Assembly: GCA_039184415.1 (NCBI GenBank)
Contig: JBCDBB010000061.1
Span: 1 to 20,991, forward strand
Origin: JANSYP01 sp039184415
GTDB taxonomy: Bacteria > Pseudomonadota > Alphaproteobacteria > Rhodobacterales > Rhodobacteraceae
Reading direction: 5' to 3'
Length of the DNA stretch: 20,991 nt
Positions 14,741-20,991 of the stretch are shown here, one piece after another (position 1 is the first letter of the stretch; the number at the start of each line of letters is the position of its first letter). The notes under the pieces are model-generated. The model was not told the DNA's origin and ran no database searches. It saw only the letters and a list, made by a program, of their open reading frames with translations. The position numbers were made by a program, and so were the translations under genes.

Positions 14741-15901
14741 GTGACGCGGACGGATCCGGAGAGCTACGAGGTCGACACGCTCGTGATCGGCGCCGGTGTG
14801 GTCGGACTGGCCGCGGCGCGGGCACTCGCCCTACGCGGACGGCAGGTCACGGTGCTGGAGCGCAATGCGGGCATCGGGATGGAGACCTCGAGCCGCAACT
14901 CCGAAGTGATCCATGCGGGCATCTTCTATGCGCCGGGCTCGAACAAGGCCGCGCTCTGCGTCGAGGGCAAGCAGCGGCTCTATGCGTTCTGCGCCGAGGC
15001 CGGCGTGCCCCACCGCCGCACCGGCAAGATCGTCGCCGCCTGGGAAGCGTCCCAGCAGGGCACGCTCGACCGGGTGCTGCGCCTGGCCGAGGCCGCGGGC
15101 GTCGGTGACCTGCAGGTGCTGGAGCGGTCCGATCTGGCGCGGCTGGAGCCGGCGCTCAATGCAACCGCCGGGGTGCTCTCGCCCTCCACGGGCATTGTCG
15201 ACAGCCACGCCCTGATGCTGGCGCTGTTGGGCGCCGCCGAGGCCGGGGGACCAGACGGCGGAGGCGCGGAGCTGATCACCAACGCGCCGGTCACCTCCGG
15301 AGAGGTGCTGGGTGACGGGCGGATCGCGCTGACCGTGGGCACCGACCCGCCGGTGCGGCTGGTGGCGCGCCATCTGGTCAATGCCGCGGGGCTCTGGGCG
15401 CAGGCGACGGCGCGGGCGATCGAGGGCGTGCCGCGGGCGAGCATCCCCGATCTCTGTCTGGCCAAGGGCAGCTATTTCACCCTGTCGGGCCGGGTGCCCT
15501 TTTCCCACCTGATCTACCCCGCACCGCCGGGGGACGGATCGCTCGGCGTGCATCTGACGCTCGATCTGGCGGGAGGCGCGCGGTTCGGGCCGGATATCGA
15601 GCCGCTCGAGCATAGCGACCCCGATGCGGTGGATTACGCCGTCGATCCCGGCCGCGCCGGCGCCTTCGAGGCCGCAGTGCGCCACTGGTGGCCGGACCTG
15701 CCCGAGGGCGCGCTGGAGCCCGGTTATGCCGGCTGTCGCCCGAAACTGGCGTTCGGCAATGCGGGCGATGTGGCGTTTCGCATCGACGGGCCCGCCCGGC
15801 ACGGGCTGGCGGGACATGTGATGTGCTATGGGCTGGAGAGCCCCGCGCTGACCGCCTCGATGGCCATCGCAGAGCGGATTGCCGATGAGATCTGCACCTA
15901 A
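14741..15901 (+). CDS. FAD-dependent oxidoreductase, L-2-hydroxyglutarate dehydrogenase-like
   Basis: A 386-aa DAO-fold flavoprotein. The Rossmann motif is G17-A-G-V-V-G22 in LVIGAGVVGLAAA, with E40 ending strand 2 (VTVLER). SSRNSEVIHAGIFYAPGSNKA (50-70) and HLIYPAPPGDGSLGVHLT (256-273) closely parallel E. coli LhgO, which oxidises L-2-hydroxyglutarate to 2-oxoglutarate and passes electrons to quinone. Start: GTG 14741 places the FAD motif near the N-terminus and has GGAG about 12 nt upstream. ATG 14684 or an upstream GTG (14624) would add a proline/arginine-rich tail and looks less likely. The exact substrate is uncertain; other L-2-hydroxyacids are possible. Confidence 0.88.
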   Translation: MTRTDPESYEVDTLVIGAGVVGLAAARALALRGRQVTVLERNAGIGMETSSRNSEVIHAGIFYAPGSNKAALCVEGKQRLYAFCAEAGVPHRRTGKIVAAWEASQQGTLDRVLRLAEAAGVGDLQVLERSDLARLEPALNATAGVLSPSTGIVDSHALMLALLGAAEAGGPDGGGAELITNAPVTSGEVLGDGRIALTVGTDPPVRLVARHLVNAAGLWAQATARAIEGVPRASIPDLCLAKGSYFTLSGRVPFSHLIYPAPPGDGSLGVHLTLDLAGGARFGPDIEPLEHSDPDAVDYAVDPGRAGAFEAAVRHWWPDLPEGALEPGYAGCRPKLAFGNAGDVAFRIDGPARHGLAGHVMCYGLESPALTASMAIAERIADEICT

Positions 15902-15940
15902 GGTCTTTCCCGGACAGCCGGAGTTTGCCACGGTTCGATC

Positions 15941-17353
15941 ATGACATCCCTGCCGGTCGTCCTGTCCTATCTGCTGATCCAGATCTTCGCCGTGCTCTTT
16001 GCCCTGCGCGCGGTCGAGCGGGCGCGGACGCCCCAGGGATCCGTCGCCTGGGTCGTGTTCCTGTTTGCCGCGCCGCTCTTTGCGGTTCCGGCCTATCTGT
16101 TCCTCGGCCAGGCGCGGTTTCGCGGCTACACGGTGATCCGCCGCGAAAGCGAACGGGTGCGCGAGGGGCTCAGGCGCTTTGCCCATACCTACCCGCCCAA
16201 CCGGACCGAAGAGGACGGGCTCGTCCGCGGCTTTGAAAAGCTGGCTGGCATGCCGCTTTGTGGCGGGAACGGGTTCGAGCTGCTGGTCGACGGGCAGGAG
16301 ACCTTTGACGCGATCTTTGCCGCGCTGGACGCCGCCGAGCGCTATGCGCTGGTTCAGTTCTACATCATCCATGACGACGAACTGGGCCGCGCGCTCCAGG
16401 CCCGGCTGATCGCCTGCGCAGAGCGCGGGGTGAGCGTGCGGCTGCTTTTTGACGCGGTGGGCTCCAAGAACCTGCCGCAGGACTGGCGCGACCGGCTGAC
16501 CCGGGCCGGCGTCGAGGTGGTCAATATCCACGCCCTGCGCGGGCCCAAGACGCGGTTCCAGCTCAATTTTCGCAACCATCGCAAATCCGTGGTCGTGGAC
16601 GGGGAGACGGGCTTTATCGGCGGGCTCAATGTGGGCGACGAATACATGGGCCACGACCCGGTGCTGAGCCCCTGGCGCGATACCCATTGCCGGCTGACCG
16701 GTCCGGTGGTGGCGCAATTGCAGCTGGTCTTTGCCGAGGACTGGCACTGGGCGACCGGCGAGGTGCTGGACGAGGGCATGACCTGGCGCCCGCCCGCCGA
16801 TCCCGGCGGGATGGATGCGCTGGTCATGGCGACCGGGCCGGCCGACCGGATGGAGACCGGGGCGCTCTATTACATCGCGGCGATCGAGGCGGCGCGGGAG
16901 CGGCTCTGGATCGCCTCGCCCTATCTGGTGGTGGAGAACGATGTTCTGGGGGCGCTGAAACTTGCAGCTTTGCGGGGTGTGGATGTGCGCATTCTGACGC
17001 CCAAGGCGGTCGATCACCGCATTCCCTGGCTGGCGGCCCTGTCCTATTTCGACGATCTCCAGGATACCGGGGTGCAGATCTGGCGCTATCAGGACGGGTT
17101 CATGCACCAGAAGATCCTGCTGGTGGACGACCGTTTCGCCAGCGTCGGCACGACGAATTTCGACAATCGCAGCTTCAGGCTGAATTTCGAGGCCACTGCG
17201 ATGCTGTTCGACCGGCGCGCCGCCGAAGCGGTGGCCGAGATGCTGGAGGCGGATTTCGCGCGCTCGCTCCGGCTGAAGATGCGCCTGACCGACCGGCCGC
17301 CCTGGCAGCGGCACGGGGCGCGGTTCGCGCGGCTTTTCGCGCCGCTGCTATGA
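15941..17353 (+). CDS. cls: Cardiolipin synthase (phospholipase D family)
   Basis: A 470-aa membrane enzyme. Two N-terminal TM segments (about 5-24 and 35-55) precede two PLD domains with intact HKD motifs: H213-x-K215-x4-D220 (NHRKSVVVD) and H389-x-K391-x4-D396 (MHQKILLVD). Each is followed by its G-rich partner segment (GFIGGLN, SVGTTNFDNRSF). It condenses two phosphatidylglycerols, or a related pair, to cardiolipin at the inner membrane. The ribosome site is weak: GGAG is 17 nt before the ATG. It starts 39 nt after the FAD enzyme and is followed 67 nt later by an EEP gene, suggesting cotranscription. In E. coli, ClsB likewise pairs with the EEP protein YbhP. The enzyme class is secure; which Cls subtype is not. 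Confidence 0.94.
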   Translation: MTSLPVVLSYLLIQIFAVLFALRAVERARTPQGSVAWVVFLFAAPLFAVPAYLFLGQARFRGYTVIRRESERVREGLRRFAHTYPPNRTEEDGLVRGFEKLAGMPLCGGNGFELLVDGQETFDAIFAALDAAERYALVQFYIIHDDELGRALQARLIACAERGVSVRLLFDAVGSKNLPQDWRDRLTRAGVEVVNIHALRGPKTRFQLNFRNHRKSVVVDGETGFIGGLNVGDEYMGHDPVLSPWRDTHCRLTGPVVAQLQLVFAEDWHWATGEVLDEGMTWRPPADPGGMDALVMATGPADRMETGALYYIAAIEAARERLWIASPYLVVENDVLGALKLAALRGVDVRILTPKAVDHRIPWLAALSYFDDLQDTGVQIWRYQDGFMHQKILLVDDRFASVGTTNFDNRSFRLNFEATAMLFDRRAAEAVAEMLEADFARSLRLKMRLTDRPPWQRHGARFARLFAPLL

Positions 17354-17420
17354 GCCGTGTGGGCGTGACCAGACCGGGCGCGCGCGGACCCGTCGGCAAG
17401 TTTGGCGTCATGGTCCCGGC

Positions 17421-18212
17421 ATGAGCGATCCCGGCGCGCCACACCCGCCGGCGCCCCTGCGTCTGGCCAGCTACAACATCCAGAAGGCCGTCGGTCTGGA
17501 CATGCGGCGCAACCCGGGCCGCGTGATCGACGCGATCAACGCGCTTGGCGCCGATGTCGTGGCGCTGCAGGAGGCCGACCGCCGGTTCGGCGACCGCGCG
17601 GCGGCGATCCCGCGGGAGCTGATCGCGGCGCATACCGATTTCACCGTCGCGGATCTGGCCCGCAGCCGTGCGAGCCTGGGCTGGCACGGCAACGCGATGC
17701 TGGTGCACCGGTCGCTGCGGATCGTGGAGGCGCACCATATCGAGCTGCCCGGACTGGAACCCCGTGGTGCGGTGCAGGTGGACCTCGATACGCCAGCCGG
17801 ACCGCTCCATGTGCTGGGCACCCATCTGGGGCTGCTGCGGTCCTGGCGGCGCAAGCAACTCGCCCGGATCCGGGGTCATCTCGATGCCCATGACCTCGAC
17901 CGGACCGTGGTGATGGGCGATTTCAACGAATGGTCGACGCTGCACGGGCTGGAGCTCCTGGAGGCGGCCTTTGACGTGATCGCGCCGGGGCGGTCGTTTC
18001 ATGCCGCGCGCCCGGTGGCATCTCTGGACCGGATCGCGCTTGGCCACGGGCTGACCTGCACCGGCGCCGGGGTCCTGAGCAAAGGCGCCGCGGGGCACGC
18101 GTCGGACCATCTGCCGGTCTGGGCCGATCTTGTTCCGAAAACGGCCGCAGACACCGGTCGCGGACCCGGTGACGCGGTGGCGCCGGAGACCCGGGCCAAC
18201 CAGAGCCGCTAG
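17421..18212 (+). CDS. Endonuclease/exonuclease/phosphatase family protein, YbhP-like
   Basis: A 263-aa cytosolic EEP hydrolase without a signal peptide. Conserved points: RLASYNIQKAVGLD (14-27, catalytic N), VVALQEADRRFG (46-57, metal E), GTHLGLL (H near 134), VVMGDFNEW (163-171, D and N) and ASDHLPVWADL (about 229-239, terminal SDH). The C-terminal tail of about 25 residues is low complexity. It lies directly downstream of cls on the same strand. In E. coli the EEP protein YbhP is encoded next to clsB, so a role beside phospholipid metabolism is a reasonable inference. Start 17421 has only a poor ribosome site. Substrate unknown. Confidence 0.88.
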   Translation: MSDPGAPHPPAPLRLASYNIQKAVGLDMRRNPGRVIDAINALGADVVALQEADRRFGDRAAAIPRELIAAHTDFTVADLARSRASLGWHGNAMLVHRSLRIVEAHHIELPGLEPRGAVQVDLDTPAGPLHVLGTHLGLLRSWRRKQLARIRGHLDAHDLDRTVVMGDFNEWSTLHGLELLEAAFDVIAPGRSFHAARPVASLDRIALGHGLTCTGAGVLSKGAAGHASDHLPVWADLVPKTAADTGRGPGDAVAPETRANQSR

Positions 18213-18512
18213 GAAGATGCCCCGGCCATCGCGGGACGCTGTCGCGCACCGTGGAAAACCGGGGCGACCACGAACCGTGCGGAGAGGAGCGGACGCGCAT
18301 CGAGAGCGCAAGACGGCGACGCCGTTCGGAACGCGCCCCCCGCGCGCCTGCCGGAGCGCTGCGACCCTTTGCGAAAAGCGACAATACGCTTGTGTGCTGC
18401 GCAATAGCTGGAAGCCCACGGACAATTCATGCCAAGCGGCGGACCAATTTGCGGCCCGGGCTTGCCCTGACGCCGACGGGGCGCGCAGACTGACGGTGAA
18501 GGGAGCCTTGCC
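18213..18512. other. Intergenic region before the VWA gene
   Basis: 300 bp with no gene I can support. It contains an AT-richer patch near 18370-18430 (around gacaatacgcttgtgtg, with a small ACAA/TTGT inverted repeat) that may hold the VWA promoter, but no clear -35/-10 pair. Confidence 0.4.
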
Positions 18513-19241
18513 ATGCGTGTCATTCCCGTTGCCGGTCTGGCCTTTGCCCTGTCCGCGGCGCTGCCCGCGCCCCATTCGCACGCCGCCGGAGAGTGCACCG
18601 AGGACGCGATGATCGTCTTCGACGGGTCGGGGTCGATGTCCGAAATGGGGTTCAACCAGCTTGATCAGCCCCGCATCCACGAGGCGCGGCTGGCCATACG
18701 TCGGGCGCTGCCGGCCATCGAGGCCTATCGCAATCTGGGACTGATCATCTACGGACCGGGCGCAAAGGCGGCCTGTCAGAATATCGACGTCCGCTTTGCC
18801 CCGATGCCCCTCGCCGCGGATCCGATCATCGATGCGATCAACGCGCTCCAGCCCGATGGCGAGACGCCCCTGACCGAGGCGGTGCGCCGGGCGGCTGAGG
18901 TGCTCGACCACAAAGAGCGTCCGGCGACGGTGGTTCTGGTGACCGACGGCAAGGAGACCTGCGGCGGCGCACCCTGTGAACTGGCGGCCAAGCTGGCCGC
19001 CGACAGCGCGGATCTGACGATCCATGTGATCGGGTTCAAGGTTCGCAGCGAGTATTTCACCTGGGACAGCCAGGGCGATGCGCACCGTTACGGTTTCACC
19101 GTGTCACGCTGCCTCGCCGATCAGACCGGCGGGACGTATGTCGACACCGAAACCGTCGATGAACTGATTGACGCGCTGCGCGAAACGCTCGGCTGCCCGA
19201 TCTATAGCGGCCTGAACCGGCCGGTCAGGATTCGCCGATAA
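18513..19241 (+). CDS. Exported von Willebrand factor A (VWA) domain protein
   Basis: A 242-aa periplasmic or secreted protein. Signal peptide MRVIPVAGLAFALSAALPAPHSHAAG (cleavage about 25). The VWA domain (about 31-225) has a complete MIDAS metal site: D37-G-S39-G-S41, T118 (GETPLT) and D145 (VTDGKETCGG). Six mature cysteines (28, 88, 150, 155, 200, 228) suggest up to three disulphides. GGGAG about 8 nt upstream supports the start. It probably binds a partner protein through Mg2+. No MoxR ATPase or other VWA operon partner is nearby, which is common for exported stand-alone VWA proteins. Its 3' end overlaps the convergent small membrane gene by 17 nt. Confidence 0.93.
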   Translation: MRVIPVAGLAFALSAALPAPHSHAAGECTEDAMIVFDGSGSMSEMGFNQLDQPRIHEARLAIRRALPAIEAYRNLGLIIYGPGAKAACQNIDVRFAPMPLAADPIIDAINALQPDGETPLTEAVRRAAEVLDHKERPATVVLVTDGKETCGGAPCELAAKLAADSADLTIHVIGFKVRSEYFTWDSQGDAHRYGFTVSRCLADQTGGTYVDTETVDELIDALRETLGCPIYSGLNRPVRIRR

Positions 19242-19410
19242 TCCGGCGCGCCACCCAGAGCGACACCGGCACCGCAAGGGCCGCGCCGATGGAAGCGGAC
19301 CAGAGGATTCCGGACACATCATCATAACCTGCGACCAGCGCGATCACCACGCCGCTACCCGCCAGGGTCGTGCCGATCAGAGAGAATAGAATCATCGCAA
19401 GTCGCATCAT
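19225..19410 (-). CDS. Small two-TM membrane protein
   Basis: A 61-aa protein with two hydrophobic segments (about 3-25, LAMILFSLIGTTLAGSGVVIALV; and 33-54, GILWSASIGAALAVPVSLWVA) and a charged C-terminus RRIIGES. Start 19410 has GGAGG (19423-19419) exactly 8 nt upstream. Similar short proteins are widespread in Rhodobacteraceae and, as I recall, are sometimes mislabelled 'CTP synthetase'; nothing here resembles that enzyme. Function unknown. It overlaps the convergent VWA gene end by 17 nt and is divergent from the 91-aa protein gene. Confidence 0.82.
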   Translation of the reverse strand: MMRLAMILFSLIGTTLAGSGVVIALVAGYDDVSGILWSASIGAALAVPVSLWVARRIIGES

Positions 19411-19419
19411 CGCGCTGTC

Positions 19420-19440
19420 CTCCAGTTATTCGCACTGGAG
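19420..19440 (-). promoter_or_regulatory. Inverted repeat over the ribosome site of the small membrane gene
   Basis: CTCCAG (19420-19425) and CTGGAG (19435-19440) pair across a 9-nt loop. In the leftward mRNA this would fold most of the GGAGG ribosome site into a 6-bp stem. It could restrain translation or be a protein-binding palindrome. Confidence 0.35.
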
Positions 19441-19465
19441 ATAAGTCCTTGCGCAGCGGGTTTCC

Positions 19466-19479
19466 TTGACCTGTGTCAG
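19466..19479. promoter_or_regulatory. Candidate FNR/Crp-type binding site
   Basis: TTGAC-CTGT-GTCAG matches the TTGAC-N4-GTCAA form of FNR-type sites at all but the last base. It sits between the divergent 61-aa membrane gene (start 19410) and the 91-aa gene (start 19544), where it could control either. Rhodobacteraceae use FnrL for oxygen control, often at sites of this form. A single-site match is weak evidence. Confidence 0.4.
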
Positions 19480-19543
19480 ATCGCGCATGCGGCGAAATGG
19501 TTTAACCAGCGCGAGACGGATCGGACTTTGGGAGGAGACCGGG

Positions 19544-19819
19544 ATGATCAGAGCCACAGATGTCGCACGGGGGACGGAACTGACGGCGCGGGACGTGGTC
19601 GCAATCGTCACGCGGGGGCGGCTGCCACCGTCCAGTGCGGCCTGCCTGGGCGGCTACATGCTCCATGCCCACAAGGGGCTGCAGCGGGTGCGGGAGATGA
19701 TGTGCGACGATATCCGCGCCGCGCTCCATGCCGATGAAATCGACCGCGCGCGGCGGCTCTATGCGACGCTGCGCCGGTTCCTGAGTGACCATCCCGAAGC
19801 GCTGCAGCAGGCCGGTTGA
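19544..19819 (+). CDS. Small unrecognised protein, 91 aa
   Basis: A 91-aa soluble, mostly helical protein. ATG 19544 has GGAGG (19531-19535) 8 nt upstream; an in-frame TTG at 19466 lies inside the possible FNR site and is not favoured. A central segment with cysteines and histidines (AACLGGYMLHAHKGLQRVREMMC, 32-54) contains C34, H41, H43 and C54, which could bind metal or haem, but no known motif fits. The C-terminus is a charged helix (ADEIDRARRLYATLRRFLSDHPEALQQ). I do not recognise the family. It ends directly against the convergent DUF1489 gene with no gap. Confidence 0.65.
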   Translation: MIRATDVARGTELTARDVVAIVTRGRLPPSSAACLGGYMLHAHKGLQRVREMMCDDIRAALHADEIDRARRLYATLRRFLSDHPEALQQAG

Positions 19820-20251
19820 TCAGCGCACGCCGATCTCGGCCAGAGCCGCCTGGAGCTGCGGCGGCAGCCGTTCCTCGGACCGGTCCGTCCGGCTCAGATC
19901 GGGGGGCGCATCGGCGGCCTTGAGATAGCGCCAGCCCTGGAAGGGGCGTTTGCGCCGCGTCTCGGTCAGGACGAGGCGGGGGTCGAGCACGATGGCGCAG
20001 CGCCGGATGCCGTCGGACCCGATCACCTCGTCAAGCGCAAGGATCTGCTGGCGCACCAGGATCAGCCCCTTGATCACCCAGAAGATCGAGCCGCCATCGA
20101 GGAGCGCGGCCTCCTGCTTGGGCCACATGCGGGTGACGTGCCGGGGGCGGCCATCGGGGCCCTTGGCCGGGGCGGAGGCCTGCCAGGCGGTGAGGCTGTC
20201 GACGTTTTCCGAGCCGACGGAGAGCTTTAGCAAATGCAACGCGCCAGCCAT
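19820..20251 (-). CDS. DUF1489 family protein
   Basis: A 143-aa protein with the DUF1489 pattern: N-terminal LHLLKLSVGSENVDSLTAWQ, then HVTRMWPKQEAALLDGGSIFWVIKGLILVRQQILALDEV (38-76) and CAIVLDPRLVLTETRRKRPFQGWRYL (85-110). The family is largely restricted to Alphaproteobacteria and has no established function. It is probably cytoplasmic; no signal peptide or TM is seen. Start 20251 gives the normal family N-terminus. It is divergent from nrdJ across a 111-bp spacer. Confidence 0.9.
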   Translation of the reverse strand: MAGALHLLKLSVGSENVDSLTAWQASAPAKGPDGRPRHVTRMWPKQEAALLDGGSIFWVIKGLILVRQQILALDEVIGSDGIRRCAIVLDPRLVLTETRRKRPFQGWRYLKAADAPPDLSRTDRSEERLPPQLQAALAEIGVR

Positions 20252-20267
20252 CGATACCCCCTACCCC

Positions 20268-20296
20268 TTGTTAGTGACTCGCAAGGGTAGACTAAT
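20268..20296 (+). promoter_or_regulatory. Possible nrdJ promoter
   Basis: TTGTTA (20268-20273), 17-bp spacer, ACTAAT (20291-20296): four of six matches to each consensus hexamer, in the 111-bp spacer before nrdJ. I see no NrdR-box pair and no B12-riboswitch signature here. Confidence 0.35.
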
Positions 20297-20362
20297 TCTT
20301 GCGCGCTGCAAGGCCATGGGATAGATTGTGGCTTCCTTTCAGTCAGACTTGGGTTGCCCTCC

Positions 20363-20991
20363 ATGAGTCGCTTTTCCGCGCCCATCGCCGAGCAGATCTG
20401 GGACATGAAGTACCGTCTCAAGGAGGCCGACGGCACGCCGGTCGACCAGACCGTCGAGGACAGCTGGCACCGGATCGCGGGCGCACTGGCCGCTGTGGAG
20501 GCGGACCCGGCGAAATGGGAGCCGCGCTTTTACGCGGCGCTGGAGGATTTCAAATTCCTGCCTGCAGGGCGGATCACGGCGGGCGCGGGCACCGACCGGG
20601 CGGTGACGCTCTTCAACTGTTTCGTCATGGGCACGATCCCCGACACGATGTCGGGCATCTTCGATATGCTGAAGGAGGCCGCGCTGACCATGCAGCAGGG
20701 CGGCGGCATCGGTTATGATTTCTCGACCATCCGTCCGAGCGGCGCGCCGGTCCATGGCGTGGCGGCGGATGCCTCGGGGCCGCTCTCGTTCATGGATGTC
20801 TGGGACGCGATGTGCCGGACGATCATGTCGGCGGGCTCGCGCCGCGGCGCGATGATGGCCACGATGCGCTGCGATCACCCCGACATCGAGGAGTTCATCG
20901 CCGACAAGGCCGACCCCGCCCGGCTGCGGATGTTCAATCTGAGCGTTCTGGTCACCGACCCGTTCATGGAGGCAGTGAAGGCCGACCGGGC
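20363..20991 (+). CDS. nrdJ: Adenosylcobalamin-dependent (class II) ribonucleotide reductase NrdJ, 5' part
   Basis: The first 209 codons of a gene that continues past the window. The protein begins MSRFSAPIAEQIWDMKYRLKEADG and contains hallmark segments of the class II enzyme: FLPAGRITAGAGTDRAVTLFNCFVMGTIPDTM (65-96, C86 being the first redox-active cysteine), MQQGGGIGYDFSTIRPSG (110-127) and SRRGAMMATMRCDHPDIEEFI (159-179). It reduces ribonucleotides to deoxyribonucleotides using a B12-derived radical and needs no oxygen, so it works aerobically and anaerobically. ATG 20363 is chosen from the family N-terminus; the ribosome site is poor. The radical-site cysteine and C-terminal thiols lie beyond the edge. 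Confidence 0.93.
   Translation, partial: MSRFSAPIAEQIWDMKYRLKEADGTPVDQTVEDSWHRIAGALAAVEADPAKWEPRFYAALEDFKFLPAGRITAGAGTDRAVTLFNCFVMGTIPDTMSGIFDMLKEAALTMQQGGGIGYDFSTIRPSGAPVHGVAADASGPLSFMDVWDAMCRTIMSAGSRRGAMMATMRCDHPDIEEFIADKADPARLRMFNLSVLVTDPFMEAVKADR

Noticed and set aside
14831..17314. An 827-codon open frame on the minus strand opposite the flavoenzyme and cardiolipin synthase genes
   Set aside because: It is antisense to two proteins with intact catalytic motifs, its composition is Arg/His/Gln/Pro-rich, and no domain is recognisable. Long antisense frames are expected in GC-rich DNA.
17175..19085. A 636-codon minus-strand open frame across the EEP and VWA genes
   Set aside because: It covers two well-supported plus-strand genes and the gap between them without recognisable domains; the composition is that of a shadow frame.
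20252..20362. A cobalamin riboswitch or NrdR boxes before nrdJ
   Set aside because: The spacer is only 111 bp, shared with a divergent gene, and has neither the B12-box sequence nor paired NrdR-like palindromes.
1..20991. Mobile elements, CRISPR arrays, tRNA or rRNA genes, prophage parts
   Set aside because: No transposase, integrase, regularly spaced repeats, tRNA cloverleaf or rRNA-like sequence was seen on either strand by reading.

Overview
The window is GC-rich, and nearly every recognisable protein has its closest look-alikes in the alphaproteobacterial family Rhodobacteraceae (Roseobacter/Rhodobacter group). The indicators are IlvE beginning MAGGYDDRDG, a PetP/PetR-type regulator pair, an IalB-family periplasmic protein, a DUF1489 protein and a class II (B12-dependent) ribonucleotide reductase. 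This is inferred from protein character, not from a search. I see no rRNA or tRNA genes, CRISPR arrays, insertion sequences or phage genes. It looks like ordinary chromosome carrying a few accessory pieces.

Layout. (1) 1-1020: a perfect 9-bp hairpin at the left edge, then a leftward YjhX(TopAI)-type toxin gene and a GNAT gene, i.e. a YjhX/YjhQ-like toxin-antitoxin pair. Its leader holds an 8-codon ORF and mutually exclusive RNA pairings. (2) 1341-4141: a small secreted protein, leftward ilvE, and a rightward petP-petR regulator operon with a good sigma-70 promoter. (3) 4151-6659: a MarR repressor gene divergent from a four-TM membrane protein gene, with two matching palindromic operators between them; then leftward genes for an exported cupin and a class D beta-lactamase. 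(4) 7229-11213: two consecutive rightward genes that each fuse a periplasmic solute-binding (SBP_bac_3) domain to a different membrane transport fold: SBP-TRIC(UPF0126), then DAACS/SDF-SBP. This is the most unusual part of the window. (5) 11251-13141: leftward ialB-type gene and rlmN, with a clear intrinsic terminator between them. (6) 13358-18212: rightward genes for a secreted endonuclease/exonuclease/phosphatase (EEP), an L-2-hydroxyglutarate-dehydrogenase-like FAD enzyme, a cardiolipin synthase and a second EEP protein; the last two recall the E. coli ClsB/YbhP pair. (7) 18513-20991: an exported von Willebrand A protein, a tiny two-TM membrane protein, an unrecognised 91-aa protein behind a possible FNR-type site, a DUF1489 protein, and the first 209 codons of nrdJ, which runs off the right edge.

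How the genes work together. The fused transporters are the clearest novel theme. Both SBP modules keep the ligand-carboxylate Arg but lack the usual alpha-amine Asp. Their predicted topologies (signal peptide before one SBP, an additional TM before the other) put both SBPs in the periplasm. The DAACS part lacks the NMDGT cation/substrate motif. Cls plus EEP suggests membrane phospholipid remodelling. Most other genes are single-gene units of core metabolism: branched-chain amino acids, rRNA modification and dNTP synthesis.
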